The notes beneath the pieces are model-generated. The model was not told the DNA's origin. It was given only the letters and a program-made list of their open reading frames with translations, and ran no database searches. A DNA stretch of 44,995 nt, taken from positions 1-44,995 of IMG/VR virus record IMGVR_UViG_3300037247_000275. One strand, written 5' to 3'. This DNA is from a virus. How positions within the stretch are numbered: position 1 is the first letter of the stretch; the number at the start of each line of letters is the position of its first letter. This document shows, piece by piece, positions 21,001-28,278 of this stretch. The position numbers were made by a program, and so were the translations under genes.

Positions 21001-21171
21001 CTAGTCGTCCGCTAGTCCGGCTCGTCCTCCGTCCAACTCCTTCACTTGAATCTCGCCATCCTCATCCGACGTGATCTTGATGATGATATACATACCATCA
21101 CCGAGGTAGTCCTGCAGGTCTGGAATGTTGATGTCATTCAACACCGCCTGTATGGTGTCCTTGATCGGCAT
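21001..21171 (-). CDS. 56-residue early protein, first gene of leftward operon
   Basis: ATG 21171 has AGAGGAG 6 bp upstream. The peptide contains IKDTIQAVLNDINIPDLQDY, then GMYIIIKITSDEDGEIQVKEL and ends ADD. It looks like a small alpha-beta acidic protein. It is the first gene of normal size after the leftward promoter and so is made earliest. Interval 20915-21000 has no gene that I can support. Confidence 0.7.
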   Translation of the reverse strand: MPIKDTIQAVLNDINIPDLQDYLGDGMYIIIKITSDEDGEIQVKELDGGRAGLADD

Positions 21172-21196
21172 TGTGATCTCCTCTCGTTGCTAACCA

Positions 21197-21226
21197 TTAG
21201 GGAGGGGGACTCGGCTTGCGCTTCAC
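21197..21226 (-). CDS. Nine-residue leader peptide ending in Pro-Pro-Pro
   Basis: GTG 21226 follows GGAGG by 8 bases; the frame is VKRKPSPPP and then TAA. Three prolines before a stop are a classic context for slow translation and termination. It is the first ORF after the leftward promoter, so it could set attenuation or ribosome queuing for the early operon. The evidence is only the ribosome site and the position. Confidence 0.4.
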   Translation of the reverse strand: MKRKPSPPP

Positions 21227-21256
21227 ATGGCACACCTCCATATCAATGTCCATTCT

Positions 21257-21285
21257 ATTGTACCATAGGCGCTTGGCGTTGTCAA
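21257..21285 (-). promoter_or_regulatory. Main leftward early promoter (sigma70-type)
   Basis: On the - strand TTGACA (21285-21280), 17 bp, then TACAAT (21262-21257). The predicted start of transcription is near 21249, followed by a short leader and the operon at 21226. No other promoter of this strength is visible downstream on this strand before 3707. Confidence 0.85.
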
Positions 21286-21300
21286 GTGTTTTGCTTGACA
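21280..21300. promoter_or_regulatory. Operator-like inverted repeat over the leftward -35 box
   Basis: TGTCAAG, 7 bp, CTTGACA is a perfect 7-bp inverted repeat. Its left arm contains the -35 box of the leftward promoter, so a dimeric protein bound here would block that promoter. The right arm also reads TTGACA on the + strand, but no -10 box follows at the right distance. Confidence 0.5.
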
Positions 21301-21429
21301 TAAGCATGCAAACTGTTGTTCTAGTCTTACAGCCGCAACCGTATACACACATAAACAATAACCAGCCTACTGACCAAATGATAACCTGCTTATGCAATTA
21401 AACCTACTAGACCACCCGCTCCACTTGAC

Positions 21430-21443
21430 ATAATACCTATTAT
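21430..21443. promoter_or_regulatory. 14-bp AT-rich palindrome upstream of the rightward promoter
   Basis: ATAATACCTATTAT is a palindrome with 6-bp arms ending 31 bp before the -35 box of the promoter at 21475. The position suits an operator or activator site. The interval 21301-21429 is AT-rich and holds no gene that I can support. Confidence 0.4.
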
Positions 21444-21474
21444 CAAACCACTTGAAAATAGAGAGGAAAAACCC

Positions 21475-21503
21475 TTGACAACAATACTGGATCGTGGTAA
21501 TAT
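21475..21503 (+). promoter_or_regulatory. Rightward promoter of the single-gene cassette
   Basis: TTGACA (21475-21480), 17 bp, TAATAT (21498-21503). Transcription should begin near 21510, and the gene starts at 21547 after AAGGAAATGAGAC. Confidence 0.82.
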
Positions 21504-21546
21504 GATGTCAGTGGCGAAACGGGTTAGTAGTGGAAGGAAATGAGAC

Positions 21547-22143
21547 ATGACCGACGAGAAGACCGAAGTAACTCCGCCCACAGTGGACGAATTGCAGGGC
21601 AAAGTGAATCGTCTGACGGCGCAAGTGGAGACCGATACCAAAGCGGTAGCCGGTGTTGATGAGGCCGTTAAACGGGCGATGAAGTCTGGCGCTCTGGATG
21701 AGGTGCTGGCGGCTACTGACAGTCGCACGGCATTGCTGGCGACCCTCAACAAGTCACAAAGCCAGTTGAAAACGGCCACTAACGCTGTAGTCTCAGGCAA
21801 GCGGGCTGCGAACGCCGGTAAGATTGCTGACGTTCACAACGCCATGAGGAGCGATGGGAAGCTGATCGCTCACTTTAACGCGCTGCGTGAGTTGGGCGTG
21901 GAGTGGACGAAGGTGGAAGTCAGCGAAGAGACCGGCAAGTGGATTTTCAATAGTGGCGGGGCCGAAGTCAAGCGCACTCGTGGGGCTGGAGGCGGTGGCA
22001 CTAAAGGCCAGTCGCTCACAGTGGACGGCACCGAGTACGCCTCAGCATCCGCTGCCATCCGCGCGTTCTACCCGGACAGTGGGCCTCTCAACCGTGACTC
22101 CATCATCAGCAAGCTCACCAACGCGGGGCACAAAGTCAGCTAA
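21547..22143 (+). CDS. Autonomous (moron-like) gene; putative DNA-binding protein
   Basis: 198 residues, with AAGGAAATGAGAC before ATG. The N-terminal 100 residues are a long helical or coiled region (DELQGKVNRLTAQVETDTKAV, LLATLNKSQSQLKTATNAVV). A Gly-rich linker (RTRGAGGGGTKG) leads to a compact C-terminal domain (LTVDGTEYASASAAIRAFYP ... SIISKLTNAGHKV) that resembles short nucleic-acid-binding modules. It has its own promoter and terminator and is surrounded by genes on the other strand. Its codon choice and GC content differ from the neighbours, with few CTA/TAG-type triplets. Function not known. Confidence 0.8.
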   Translation: MTDEKTEVTPPTVDELQGKVNRLTAQVETDTKAVAGVDEAVKRAMKSGALDEVLAATDSRTALLATLNKSQSQLKTATNAVVSGKRAANAGKIADVHNAMRSDGKLIAHFNALRELGVEWTKVEVSEETGKWIFNSGGAEVKRTRGAGGGGTKGQSLTVDGTEYASASAAIRAFYPDSGPLNRDSIISKLTNAGHKVS

Positions 22144-22161
22144 CAACCGAATAGCCATTAG

Positions 22162-22195
22162 CCCCTCGGTACATCGCCACGCCGAGGGGTTTTCT
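22162..22195 (+). terminator. Rho-independent terminator of the moron-like gene
   Basis: An 8-bp perfect stem CCCCTCGG / CCGAGGGG (22162-22169 and 22182-22189) with a 12-nt loop is followed by TTTTCTTT. It lies 19 bp after the stop codon of the gene at 21547-22143. It is the only strong intrinsic terminator that I see in the window. Confidence 0.9.
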
Positions 22196-22364
22196 TTCGA
22201 TCACTAACATTGTGAAGGATTACACAATCCATTCACTAGCACAACCAATCCAGCATCCTACCACCAGAACACCAATACCAGTACTCAGCGACCGGCTATA
22301 GCTAAGGCGACGTTGGCTAGCCTAGAAAGCGGAAGATAGACCCGCTGCGAGATTTTTCTCAAAA

Positions 22365-22595
22365 TTATTTCCCCGACTCCTCACCCAATCCCTCAATGTA
22401 CTTCCTCGTGTTCAGAGCTTGCCTGGATTTGTAATCCCAGTAGCCTTCGCCCGCGCTATTCTCAAAGGGCCTCTCCGCGAGACAATACTTGCATATACCT
22501 ACAGGGTGAGCACCTGGTGATGGTATCATCCAGTGGTGCTTGCCGGTGGGGGATGGAGGACAGAGGGCTGCGGCCTGTCTGTCTACGGGTAACAT
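22365..22595 (-). CDS. Conserved small zinc-binding phage protein
   Basis: 76 residues. GKHHWMIPSPGAHPVGICKY and then CLAERPFENS form a pattern common in short phage proteins, with CKYC as a half zinc site. It overlaps the upstream membrane-protein gene by 13 bp. It is the last gene of the short leftward operon; the 170 bp beyond (22196-22364) contain no gene, only a weak stem AGCGG/CCGCT with a short T-run on the - strand. Confidence 0.75.
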   Translation of the reverse strand: MLPVDRQAAALCPPSPTGKHHWMIPSPGAHPVGICKYCLAERPFENSAGEGYWDYKSRQALNTRKYIEGLGEESGK

Positions 22596-22735
22596 GAGCC
22601 GTCAGACATATTGCAGAATCCTGGGCTCGCATAGCCTTCCAGCCCCCAGGACACCAGCATGAATAAGCCTAACAGGGCGAGCATTACGGCTATGACTATC
22701 AGTGTGCCTACTATCTGGTCTTTCATATCAATCAT
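22583..22735 (-). CDS. 50-residue single-pass membrane protein
   Basis: ATG 22735 overlaps the TGA of the upstream gene (ATGA), with AAGGTGAG just before. Residues 8-31 are one hydrophobic helix (IVGTLIVIAVMLALLGLFML), followed by a short Cys-containing tail (GFCNMSDGSCYP) likely outside the membrane. Its role is unknown; a membrane effector against the host or against superinfection is possible. Confidence 0.62.
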   Translation of the reverse strand: MIDMKDQIVGTLIVIAVMLALLGLFMLVSWGLEGYASPGFCNMSDGSCYP

Positions 22736-23016
22736 CTCACCTTGATAAGGCGCTCTATAGTAGGCAGCGTATCTAGCAGGTGCTGTGAGTCACCATCCAA
22801 CCCCTTGTCAAGGAGGAGCGCTTCTAGGCACCAGGTTAGGAAACATTCAGGGTGGAACCAGAGCACCTCAATGGTGTCATACGGAGGAGTTGACGTGTAC
22901 TTGTTCAACGCGAACATAGCCTCCCCTTTGCGTATCACGCCATTGCGTCTACAGAGTTCTAAGTGGCAATCTTCTTCTTTAGTGTACTTACCCTTGCGAT
23001 TGATAAATACCCTCAT
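22732..23016 (-). CDS. Zinc-finger-like protein (PARP-type look), short copy
   Basis: 94 residues. Cys/His order is DCHLELC, RRNGVIRKGEAMF, then WFHPECFLTWC. This follows the C-x2-C...I..GE...W.H..C..W pattern of nick-sensing PARP-type zinc fingers. The next gene upstream (23013-23552) carries a similar order, so the two may be paralogues. DNA binding is likely; the role is unknown. It overlaps the upstream gene by ATGA. Confidence 0.68.
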   Translation of the reverse strand: MRVFINRKGKYTKEEDCHLELCRRNGVIRKGEAMFALNKYTSTPPYDTIEVLWFHPECFLTWCLEALLLDKGLDGDSQHLLDTLPTIERLIKVR

Positions 23017-23552
23017 GACAGCTCCTTCGTAGCTTGGTTAATCTTTCTTTGCACTATAGACAGTACCATGCTTCTGTGCAGGTTCTTTCTATTTGGAGGT
23101 GTAACAGGAATCTCCATCTTGTCTTGCACTTCTCGTAGTCGGCCAGCCAACACCCTGATCCTGACATCATCATCTGTGACCTCAATCTGTCTAATGATCT
23201 CAGCTCTCCTACGAACTAATCTGTGTCTGAGCAACTTCTCCTCAGGGTTCATGGGGGGTAGAGGTGGTCTGCCACCCTTACGTTCTCGTCTGGCCTCGGT
23301 ACGTTGAATGTAAGAGAATGTCAACCATTCAGCTAGACAGTCCTTCAGGTGTAGTCTCCGATACTTCAAGCCAGCCTTCTTACTCCATGCTTTGCCTTGA
23401 GCTGCCTTCATCTTAAAGACTGCTTCCTGGGCATTTCCATATCTGACTATGACTACTGCATGAACATCTCCTACATTGATGACTCCCTTGCAGCGTTTGC
23501 ATTGAGCAGACTTGCCCTTCTTTCTGTTAACGTGTATAATGCCTAGTATCAT
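23013..23552 (-). CDS. Zinc-finger-like protein with basic C-terminal region
   Basis: 179 residues. CKRCKGVINVGDVHAVV and later RRLHLKDCLAEWL give the same C-x2-C...H..C..W order as the following gene. The second half is strongly basic and helical (KLLRHRLVRRRAEIIRQIEV, IVQRKINQATK), suited to DNA contact. It is the first gene after a consensus leftward promoter and opposite the late promoter, so it may be a regulator of the switch to late transcription. That role is inferred. Confidence 0.68.
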   Translation of the reverse strand: MILGIIHVNRKKGKSAQCKRCKGVINVGDVHAVVIVRYGNAQEAVFKMKAAQGKAWSKKAGLKYRRLHLKDCLAEWLTFSYIQRTEARRERKGGRPPLPPMNPEEKLLRHRLVRRRAEIIRQIEVTDDDVRIRVLAGRLREVQDKMEIPVTPPNRKNLHRSMVLSIVQRKINQATKELS

Positions 23553-23588
23553 GCTCTCCTCCTACTGCGACCATTAACTTCTATTCAC

Positions 23589-23617
23589 ATTATATAATAG
23601 TGGGTGGTCGTTGTCAA
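23589..23617 (-). promoter_or_regulatory. Second leftward promoter (consensus)
   Basis: TTGACA (23617-23612), 17 bp, TATAAT (23594-23589): both boxes match the sigma70 consensus exactly. The start of transcription is expected near 23582, 30 bp before the ATG of the gene at 23552. Confidence 0.9.
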
Positions 23618-23712
23618 GCTGTCCGCCAGTATATGCACTTTATCAATTCAGAGCGACCCCGTATAGTTATATACAGTGAATGGGAGTAAATGGTCGTCTA
23701 GCCTCTGAAATC

Positions 23713-23760
23713 ACTATAACATACTACACCACACTAGTAACTACTATAGTGTACTACAGC
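23713..23760. repeat. Two 18-bp direct repeats spaced 30 bp before the late promoter
   Basis: ACTATAACATACTACACC (23713-23730) and ACTATAGTGTACTACAGC (23743-23760) agree at 14 of 18 positions, start to start 30 bp, close to three helical turns. The second ends 7 bp before the -35 box of the late promoter. This is a fitting place for an activator or repressor. The rest of 23618-23712 is AT-rich and shows no gene. Confidence 0.6.
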
Positions 23761-23767
23761 GTAATGC

Positions 23768-23796
23768 TTGACACATGCCTCAAAGTGTGCTATAAT
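23768..23796 (+). promoter_or_regulatory. Rightward promoter of the packaging and virion operon
   Basis: TTGACA (23768-23773), 17 bp, TATAAT (23791-23796), an exact consensus. Transcription should start near 23803. It faces away from the leftward promoter at 23589-23617; 150 bp separate the two -35 boxes. Confidence 0.9.
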
Positions 23797-23815
23797 AATA
23801 GTGGAGGACAGTAGT

Positions 23816-23905
23816 ATGACATTCCCATCATCTCCTTTCGGGCTGGCAGGCTTTCTGGGTAGTGGGTTTGCCAGCCCTCTCAGGAGCCTACTATGTCAGA
23901 GCTAG
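23816..23905 (+). CDS. 29-residue leader ORF of the late operon
   Basis: ATG 23816 has GGAGG 8 bp upstream. The peptide MTFPSSPFGLAGFLGSGFAS ends 13 bases inside the TerS gene in another frame. Because the frame covers the hairpin at 23840-23877, translating ribosomes would open the hairpin, a layout suited to translational control of TerS. Confidence 0.45.
   Translation: MTFPSSPFGLAGFLGSGFASPLRSLLCQS
23840..23877 (+). promoter_or_regulatory. 9-bp hairpin in the late leader
   Basis: GGGCTGGCA (23840-23848) and TGCCAGCCC (23869-23877) pair perfectly around a 20-nt loop, ending 15 bp before the TerS start. No T-run follows, so it is not an intrinsic terminator. It lies near the TerS ribosome site (CAGGAG) and may affect its use. 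Confidence 0.6.
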
Positions 23906-24603
23906 TCAGTGTACAGTCCGGCCACCCTAAGCCTCAGCACGAGGTACAAGTGGTTGAGTCAGGTCAGTCAGACATCGAGCCGGATGACTATGAGGAGATG
24001 CTCAAGGCCCGCATACCACTAGGCAACAATCCCAGGAAGGCCTCGTATCTGAGTTACCGAGCAGCAGGCTTCTCAGTGCGTGAGTCCTGTGTCCTAGTCC
24101 CCGTCATGTTCGGCACTGTCAAGGCTTGGCGTAGGGATGATGAGGAGTTCAGGAGTTGGGAGTCGGGTGAGAAGCTGTCTTGGCTGCAATCCAACGTAGC
24201 GCACGACCTCACACAGATGGAGTTTATGAGGAACTTCCGGCTGTGTCTCAGGTTAGATAAGAAGGTGCTCTACAGGGCTGCACTCAGCCTAGACCTACTA
24301 ACTGAGCGTGAGATGGAAGTCCTCAAGATCATCCGCAAGCACTACACTCCTTCAGACATCATGGCTGTACAGAGAGCACTGGTGCCGGAACCTGACCAGA
24401 TGCCACCTGGGAGTTACCGAGAAAGCATTACGGTCACTGTAGAGGGCAGGACTATTGAGGGCGAGAACGCTAGGCGAGCTGCTGCAAGGGAACTGCTGGC
24501 GAACTTTGAGTCAGGCAAGAGGGCTATAGAGGCGGCAGAAAAGCTTGAGCTGGCTGAACACGCTAACGGTGACAAGCCGCTTGAGGGTGAGATTGTAAAC
24601 TAA
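23893..24603 (+). CDS. Terminase small subunit (putative)
   Basis: 236 residues, directly upstream of the large subunit with a 1-bp overlap. An HTH-like region is at about residues 50-80 (KASYLSYRAAGFSVRESCVL ... GTVKAWRRDDEEF), as in TerS DNA-binding domains. The central part is helical (LLTEREMEVLKIIRKHYTPS) and the C-terminus is an acidic tail. Family-level motifs are weak, so the call relies on order and HTH. Confidence 0.72.
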   Translation: MSELVSVQSGHPKPQHEVQVVESGQSDIEPDDYEEMLKARIPLGNNPRKASYLSYRAAGFSVRESCVLVPVMFGTVKAWRRDDEEFRSWESGEKLSWLQSNVAHDLTQMEFMRNFRLCLRLDKKVLYRAALSLDLLTEREMEVLKIIRKHYTPSDIMAVQRALVPEPDQMPPGSYRESITVTVEGRTIEGENARRAAARELLANFESGKRAIEAAEKLELAEHANGDKPLEGEIVN

Positions 24604-26054
24604 TGCCTGTAGCCACGGCTCCTCTCAGTGATCTCGGCGTCAAGGCGTTGGCTGCGCGTGACGGTGATGCTCGCACCTATGCCAAGGCTGTCCATAACCG
24701 CGAGTATGAGCTGTATCAGGATGCCTGGGCTGAGGCACTAGAGACTAGCAACAGGACCGTCATCGTCTGTCCTCCCGACACCTATAAGAGCACAACCGTT
24801 CGTGACTTCGTGGAGCGAGAGATAGGCAATAATCCTAATGTCCGCATCCTCTGGGTGATGAACACTGGAGAGCAGGCTCAGAAGCAGGTCATGGCGATCA
24901 GGCAGTGCATCGAGAGCAACAACGTCTACAAGGCAGCCTTCAATGTCATAGAGGATACAGATGCTCAGTGGACTAAGAATGTCCTGTTCGTCCAGCGTGA
25001 CATTGAGGACCCTGACCCGACTCTCATGGGCACTGGCCTCAACGGTCCCTATCAGGGCCTCCACTTCAACATCATCATCATAGATGACCCTACAGACCAG
25101 GATGACGTAAAGAGTCCTACCACTATGCTCTCCCAGGTGGAGAAGATCAGGGGCGTCATCTTAGACCGCCTGATGAAGAATGGCAATATACACTACCAGC
25201 ACACAGGCCGTATCGTAGTTATCCTTACCCGTTGGGGCCAGAATGATCTAGTGCCTGTCTTTGCTGATATGGGCTTCACCATCTACGAGATGCCCATAGT
25301 AGGCCCTTACCCCTGGGGTCCTACACTTTCTCCCACACGGTTCCCTATGGAAGAGGTCAACAGGATACATCAGGATAAGAGAGATGTACTCTTTGCTCTT
25401 ACCTATATGTGCAATCCGCAGGCTGTCCGAGGCAACGTCATACTGCGTGAACACATTTCCTACTGGACAGCCGCGCTCATACCTGAACATCCTATGCAAT
25501 TCGTTATGGCTGTAGACCCTGCCGCATCCACCAAGGATTATGCGGACTACTCGGCCATTGCTACTTTAGGTGTAGACATTAAGACTAAGTGGATATACCT
25601 GGTGGATATGTGGGCTGGCAGGGTGGAGACTCCTGATCTAGAAGCCCAGATCGTGCGAATAGCCAAGCGTACCGCAGGTCTTCGTACTGTAGCCTTAGAG
25701 ACAGTAGGCTTCCAGCTCAGCCTTCTTCAAGGTATGCGCCGTCGCTATCAGCTCCCATTCAAGGAGATACCCTACCGCACCAAGAAGAATGTGCAGACTA
25801 AGGTGCTAGGCATAGACAGAGATAAGACTGGAAGAGCCCTTTACCTAGACGCACTGTTTGCCAGTGGTAGACTGTTCATCCCTAGAGATATGCCACTGCT
25901 AGATGGCGTATCCCTAGAAGATGAACTCTGTTCCTTCTCTCCTACCAACAGCCACCGCAATGATGACCGCATGGATGCCCTAGCTATAGGCTGTGTCATG
26001 GCCGAGTCTCTAGTGGCAGGTGTTAGTACCAAAGTGAAACTAAGGGGGTTCTAG
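24603..26054 (+). CDS. terL: Terminase large subunit (ATPase and nuclease)
   Basis: 483 residues. The ATPase has a deviant Walker A CPPDTYKST (56-64), keeping Lys-Ser but with Tyr in place of Gly, and a Walker B IIIIDD (157-162). The motif GRIVVILTRW follows (202-211). The RNase H-like nuclease has its acidic residues at D305 (MAVDPAAS), E366 (VALETVGF) and D458 (NDDRMDAL). It packages DNA into the procapsid through the portal. Start ATG overlaps the stop of TerS. Confidence 0.93.
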   Translation: MPVATAPLSDLGVKALAARDGDARTYAKAVHNREYELYQDAWAEALETSNRTVIVCPPDTYKSTTVRDFVEREIGNNPNVRILWVMNTGEQAQKQVMAIRQCIESNNVYKAAFNVIEDTDAQWTKNVLFVQRDIEDPDPTLMGTGLNGPYQGLHFNIIIIDDPTDQDDVKSPTTMLSQVEKIRGVILDRLMKNGNIHYQHTGRIVVILTRWGQNDLVPVFADMGFTIYEMPIVGPYPWGPTLSPTRFPMEEVNRIHQDKRDVLFALTYMCNPQAVRGNVILREHISYWTAALIPEHPMQFVMAVDPAASTKDYADYSAIATLGVDIKTKWIYLVDMWAGRVETPDLEAQIVRIAKRTAGLRTVALETVGFQLSLLQGMRRRYQLPFKEIPYRTKKNVQTKVLGIDRDKTGRALYLDALFASGRLFIPRDMPLLDGVSLEDELCSFSPTNSHRNDDRMDALAIGCVMAESLVAGVSTKVKLRGF

Positions 26055-27973
26055 TGCCTGACGTAGCCACCGACCTAACTCCAGCAGTCTCCGCCACATA
26101 TGTCAATCGCCTGCTAGAAGAGTTCAAGCGGGAGTTTGAGGGCCTGCACACCAAGATGAACGAGGTGGACCTGCTGCGTCACTATGAGGATCCTATACAG
26201 CTCCCCACGGGTGAGACACCATCTGGCCTAGAAGTCCGCATTGGTGCTACTTCTGAGCTGGTAGAGAACATTAAAGCCTCACTCACTGCCAACGAGCTGA
26301 ACATAATCTTCACAAACCTACGCACTGGTGACCCTGCAACCGGGAACACTAGCAACAGGGAAGCCTTCTGGACTCAGTTCTTCCGTTGGGTGCAGAAGTT
26401 CTCCCCGTTCCTAGTCGAAGTAGTAGATGGACAAGCTGGCTTAGGTCTGGGTATACTCAAAGCCTCATTCTACCCGTGGCCGAAGAAGGAGCGCAAGAGG
26501 CTCAAGGGTGAGCTCGACAAGGACTACAAGGATCGCACAAAAGCTCTCAAACGCAAGTGGGGGCCTCCATTCAGAGTCACCACTATTCATCCTCTTACAT
26601 TCTACTTCCGGAGAGGCCCTGCTGGTGAGGTTATAGAATCTATCGAGCACTCCTGGAAGCCCAAGCGCGAGGTTTACCCCGCATACGGGCTCAATGATGC
26701 AGAACTCGCAACCTACCCAGAGTCTCTCAGTGCGGAGACTACTCAGGCTGTAGCAGCTACTCCTGGACAACCTGAGCAGACCATACGGCCATTCTCTGCT
26801 GATGTCAATGCTACGACTATGGTGCTGGTCACTGAATACCGTAGAGAGCGCATGCCCAACTCCAAGGGTGTGTATCAGGTCTATCTCAATAACCGTTTGG
26901 TCTACCAGGAAGTTGGCGATCCTAGCTGTAAATACTTCGTCTGCTTTGGCCGCACCTCATCCAGCAAGGACCCTGACAAGCTCGGTATCTCGGTTGCTGA
27001 GTCCTTCCGCCACAATGAGCCCCTCATCAACAGAGCCCTGACTCGTATGGGTGAGGCCGTGGACCTGCTCGTTCGCAAGCGGCTCACTATCCAAGTGCCT
27101 GACGACTTCCAACCTGAGATGGTACAGGCTGGAGCTGAGGCCGGTGAGAACAATGACCTAGTGCCTAGGCAGTATAAGTTCAAGGCTGACAGCGTAGACA
27201 CCCTGCCTCCAGGCTCCGAGGTCATTGACCCATTCGCAGGTGTAGAAAACGTATTCGCTGCTATGCCCTACATACAGCTCCTAATGCAAATCATGGGTCA
27301 GCATGGTGTCTCACCTATCTTCAAGGGCGAGCCACCTGGGGCAGCAGGCTCCGGCTATCGTGACAACTCCCTCTACATGATGGCTAAGAGTCAGTTCCAG
27401 TACCTTATAGATTCATATAGTAACTGTCTAGTCAACCTCATCGAGTGGTTAGAGGAGCAAACAGTTTCTCGCGCTCGGCAAGAGATATGGGTAGGGGACA
27501 TCTCGCTCACTCCCAAGGCTATCAGGGAGTTCCCTGTCACTATTGAGGTCAGTATTGATCCACTCTTGCCACAGAACCTCATTGCCGAGGGTCAGTTCTA
27601 TGATCGTATGCATACTCAGGGCCACATCACACGCCGCACGTTCCTTGAGAAGGGTCTACGCATAGACCAGCCTGAGCTGGAGATAAGGAGCCGTTGGCTT
27701 GAGGACCTTCAAAGCATGATGATGCCTATACTCATGCAGGATGTGTTGCAGACTGTAGGTGTTCTGCCACCTCCAGAGTCTCAACTGGTGGGCCCTGATG
27801 GTCAACCTATACAGTCTCAGAATGGCGATGGGGGGCAAGTGACAGGTAATGTCAGTGGCGCTCAAGCCAACATAATCCAGATGCTACAGGAGATGGGAGG
27901 CCGCACTCGACAAGGCCAGCCACGTCAACCTCCAGAAGAGTCCGGCTCACTACCTGGTAGGGAAGGCTTCTAA
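26054..27973 (+). CDS. Portal protein
   Basis: 639 residues from GTG 26054, which overlaps the terL stop. Size, place after terL and content agree with podovirus-type portals. It has an N-terminal helical region and a central beta-rich part. A long helical stem region follows (FAAMPYIQLLMQIMGQHGVS, NSLYMMAKSQFQYLIDSYSN), then a Gln/Gly-rich disordered C-terminus. It forms the dodecameric ring that docks the terminase and later joins the tail. Confidence 0.85.
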   Translation: MPDVATDLTPAVSATYVNRLLEEFKREFEGLHTKMNEVDLLRHYEDPIQLPTGETPSGLEVRIGATSELVENIKASLTANELNIIFTNLRTGDPATGNTSNREAFWTQFFRWVQKFSPFLVEVVDGQAGLGLGILKASFYPWPKKERKRLKGELDKDYKDRTKALKRKWGPPFRVTTIHPLTFYFRRGPAGEVIESIEHSWKPKREVYPAYGLNDAELATYPESLSAETTQAVAATPGQPEQTIRPFSADVNATTMVLVTEYRRERMPNSKGVYQVYLNNRLVYQEVGDPSCKYFVCFGRTSSSKDPDKLGISVAESFRHNEPLINRALTRMGEAVDLLVRKRLTIQVPDDFQPEMVQAGAEAGENNDLVPRQYKFKADSVDTLPPGSEVIDPFAGVENVFAAMPYIQLLMQIMGQHGVSPIFKGEPPGAAGSGYRDNSLYMMAKSQFQYLIDSYSNCLVNLIEWLEEQTVSRARQEIWVGDISLTPKAIREFPVTIEVSIDPLLPQNLIAEGQFYDRMHTQGHITRRTFLEKGLRIDQPELEIRSRWLEDLQSMMMPILMQDVLQTVGVLPPPESQLVGPDGQPIQSQNGDGGQVTGNVSGAQANIIQMLQEMGGRTRQGQPRQPPEESGSLPGREGF

Positions 27974-28278
27974 TGCCTCTGATAACTGGTCCTAGTTTGG
28001 ATGAATTGGCGAAGGAACTTAGTCAGTGGTATATAGATACTCGTGAGTTTCTTATTCAAGCCGTCAGCGAGGGCTATCCTTATGGCAGTGACCCACTTAC
28101 CCCTAGACAGCAGTTGGAAAAGTTCATGTCCATGACTCCTGAGGACTGGCAGGACATGACAGCCAAGCTAATCGACCGTCACCGAGGGAAGCCTGATGCT
28201 GAGGCACTGGCTCGTAAGGACTTGGAGGAGTTCACCAACAAGATGAATCGTATGGCCTTCTCAAGGAGAGCTGTATAA
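27973..28278 (+). CDS. Hypothetical virion-operon protein
   Basis: 101 residues with ATG on the portal stop (TAATG). It is helical and acidic (LDELAKELSQWYIDTREFLIQ, PRQQLEKFMSMTPEDWQDMTAKL). No motif recognised. It could be a head-completion or scaffold-like factor, judged by place only. Confidence 0.72.
   Translation: MPLITGPSLDELAKELSQWYIDTREFLIQAVSEGYPYGSDPLTPRQQLEKFMSMTPEDWQDMTAKLIDRHRGKPDAEALARKDLEEFTNKMNRMAFSRRAV

Noticed and set aside
21295-21300. TTGACA on the + strand as a further rightward promoter
   Set aside because: No acceptable -10 box occurs at 16-18 bp; the hexamer is better explained as the right arm of the inverted repeat.
21046-21303. A + strand frame of 85 codons across the leftward promoter
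   Set aside because: It overlaps the early promoter and the opposite-strand 56-residue gene, has no ribosome site, and its translation looks random.
22310-22364. A terminator for the short leftward operon (stem AGCGG/CCGCT with short T-run)
   Set aside because: Only a 5-bp stem with a weak T-run. It is mentioned in the entry of the neighbouring gene but not called.
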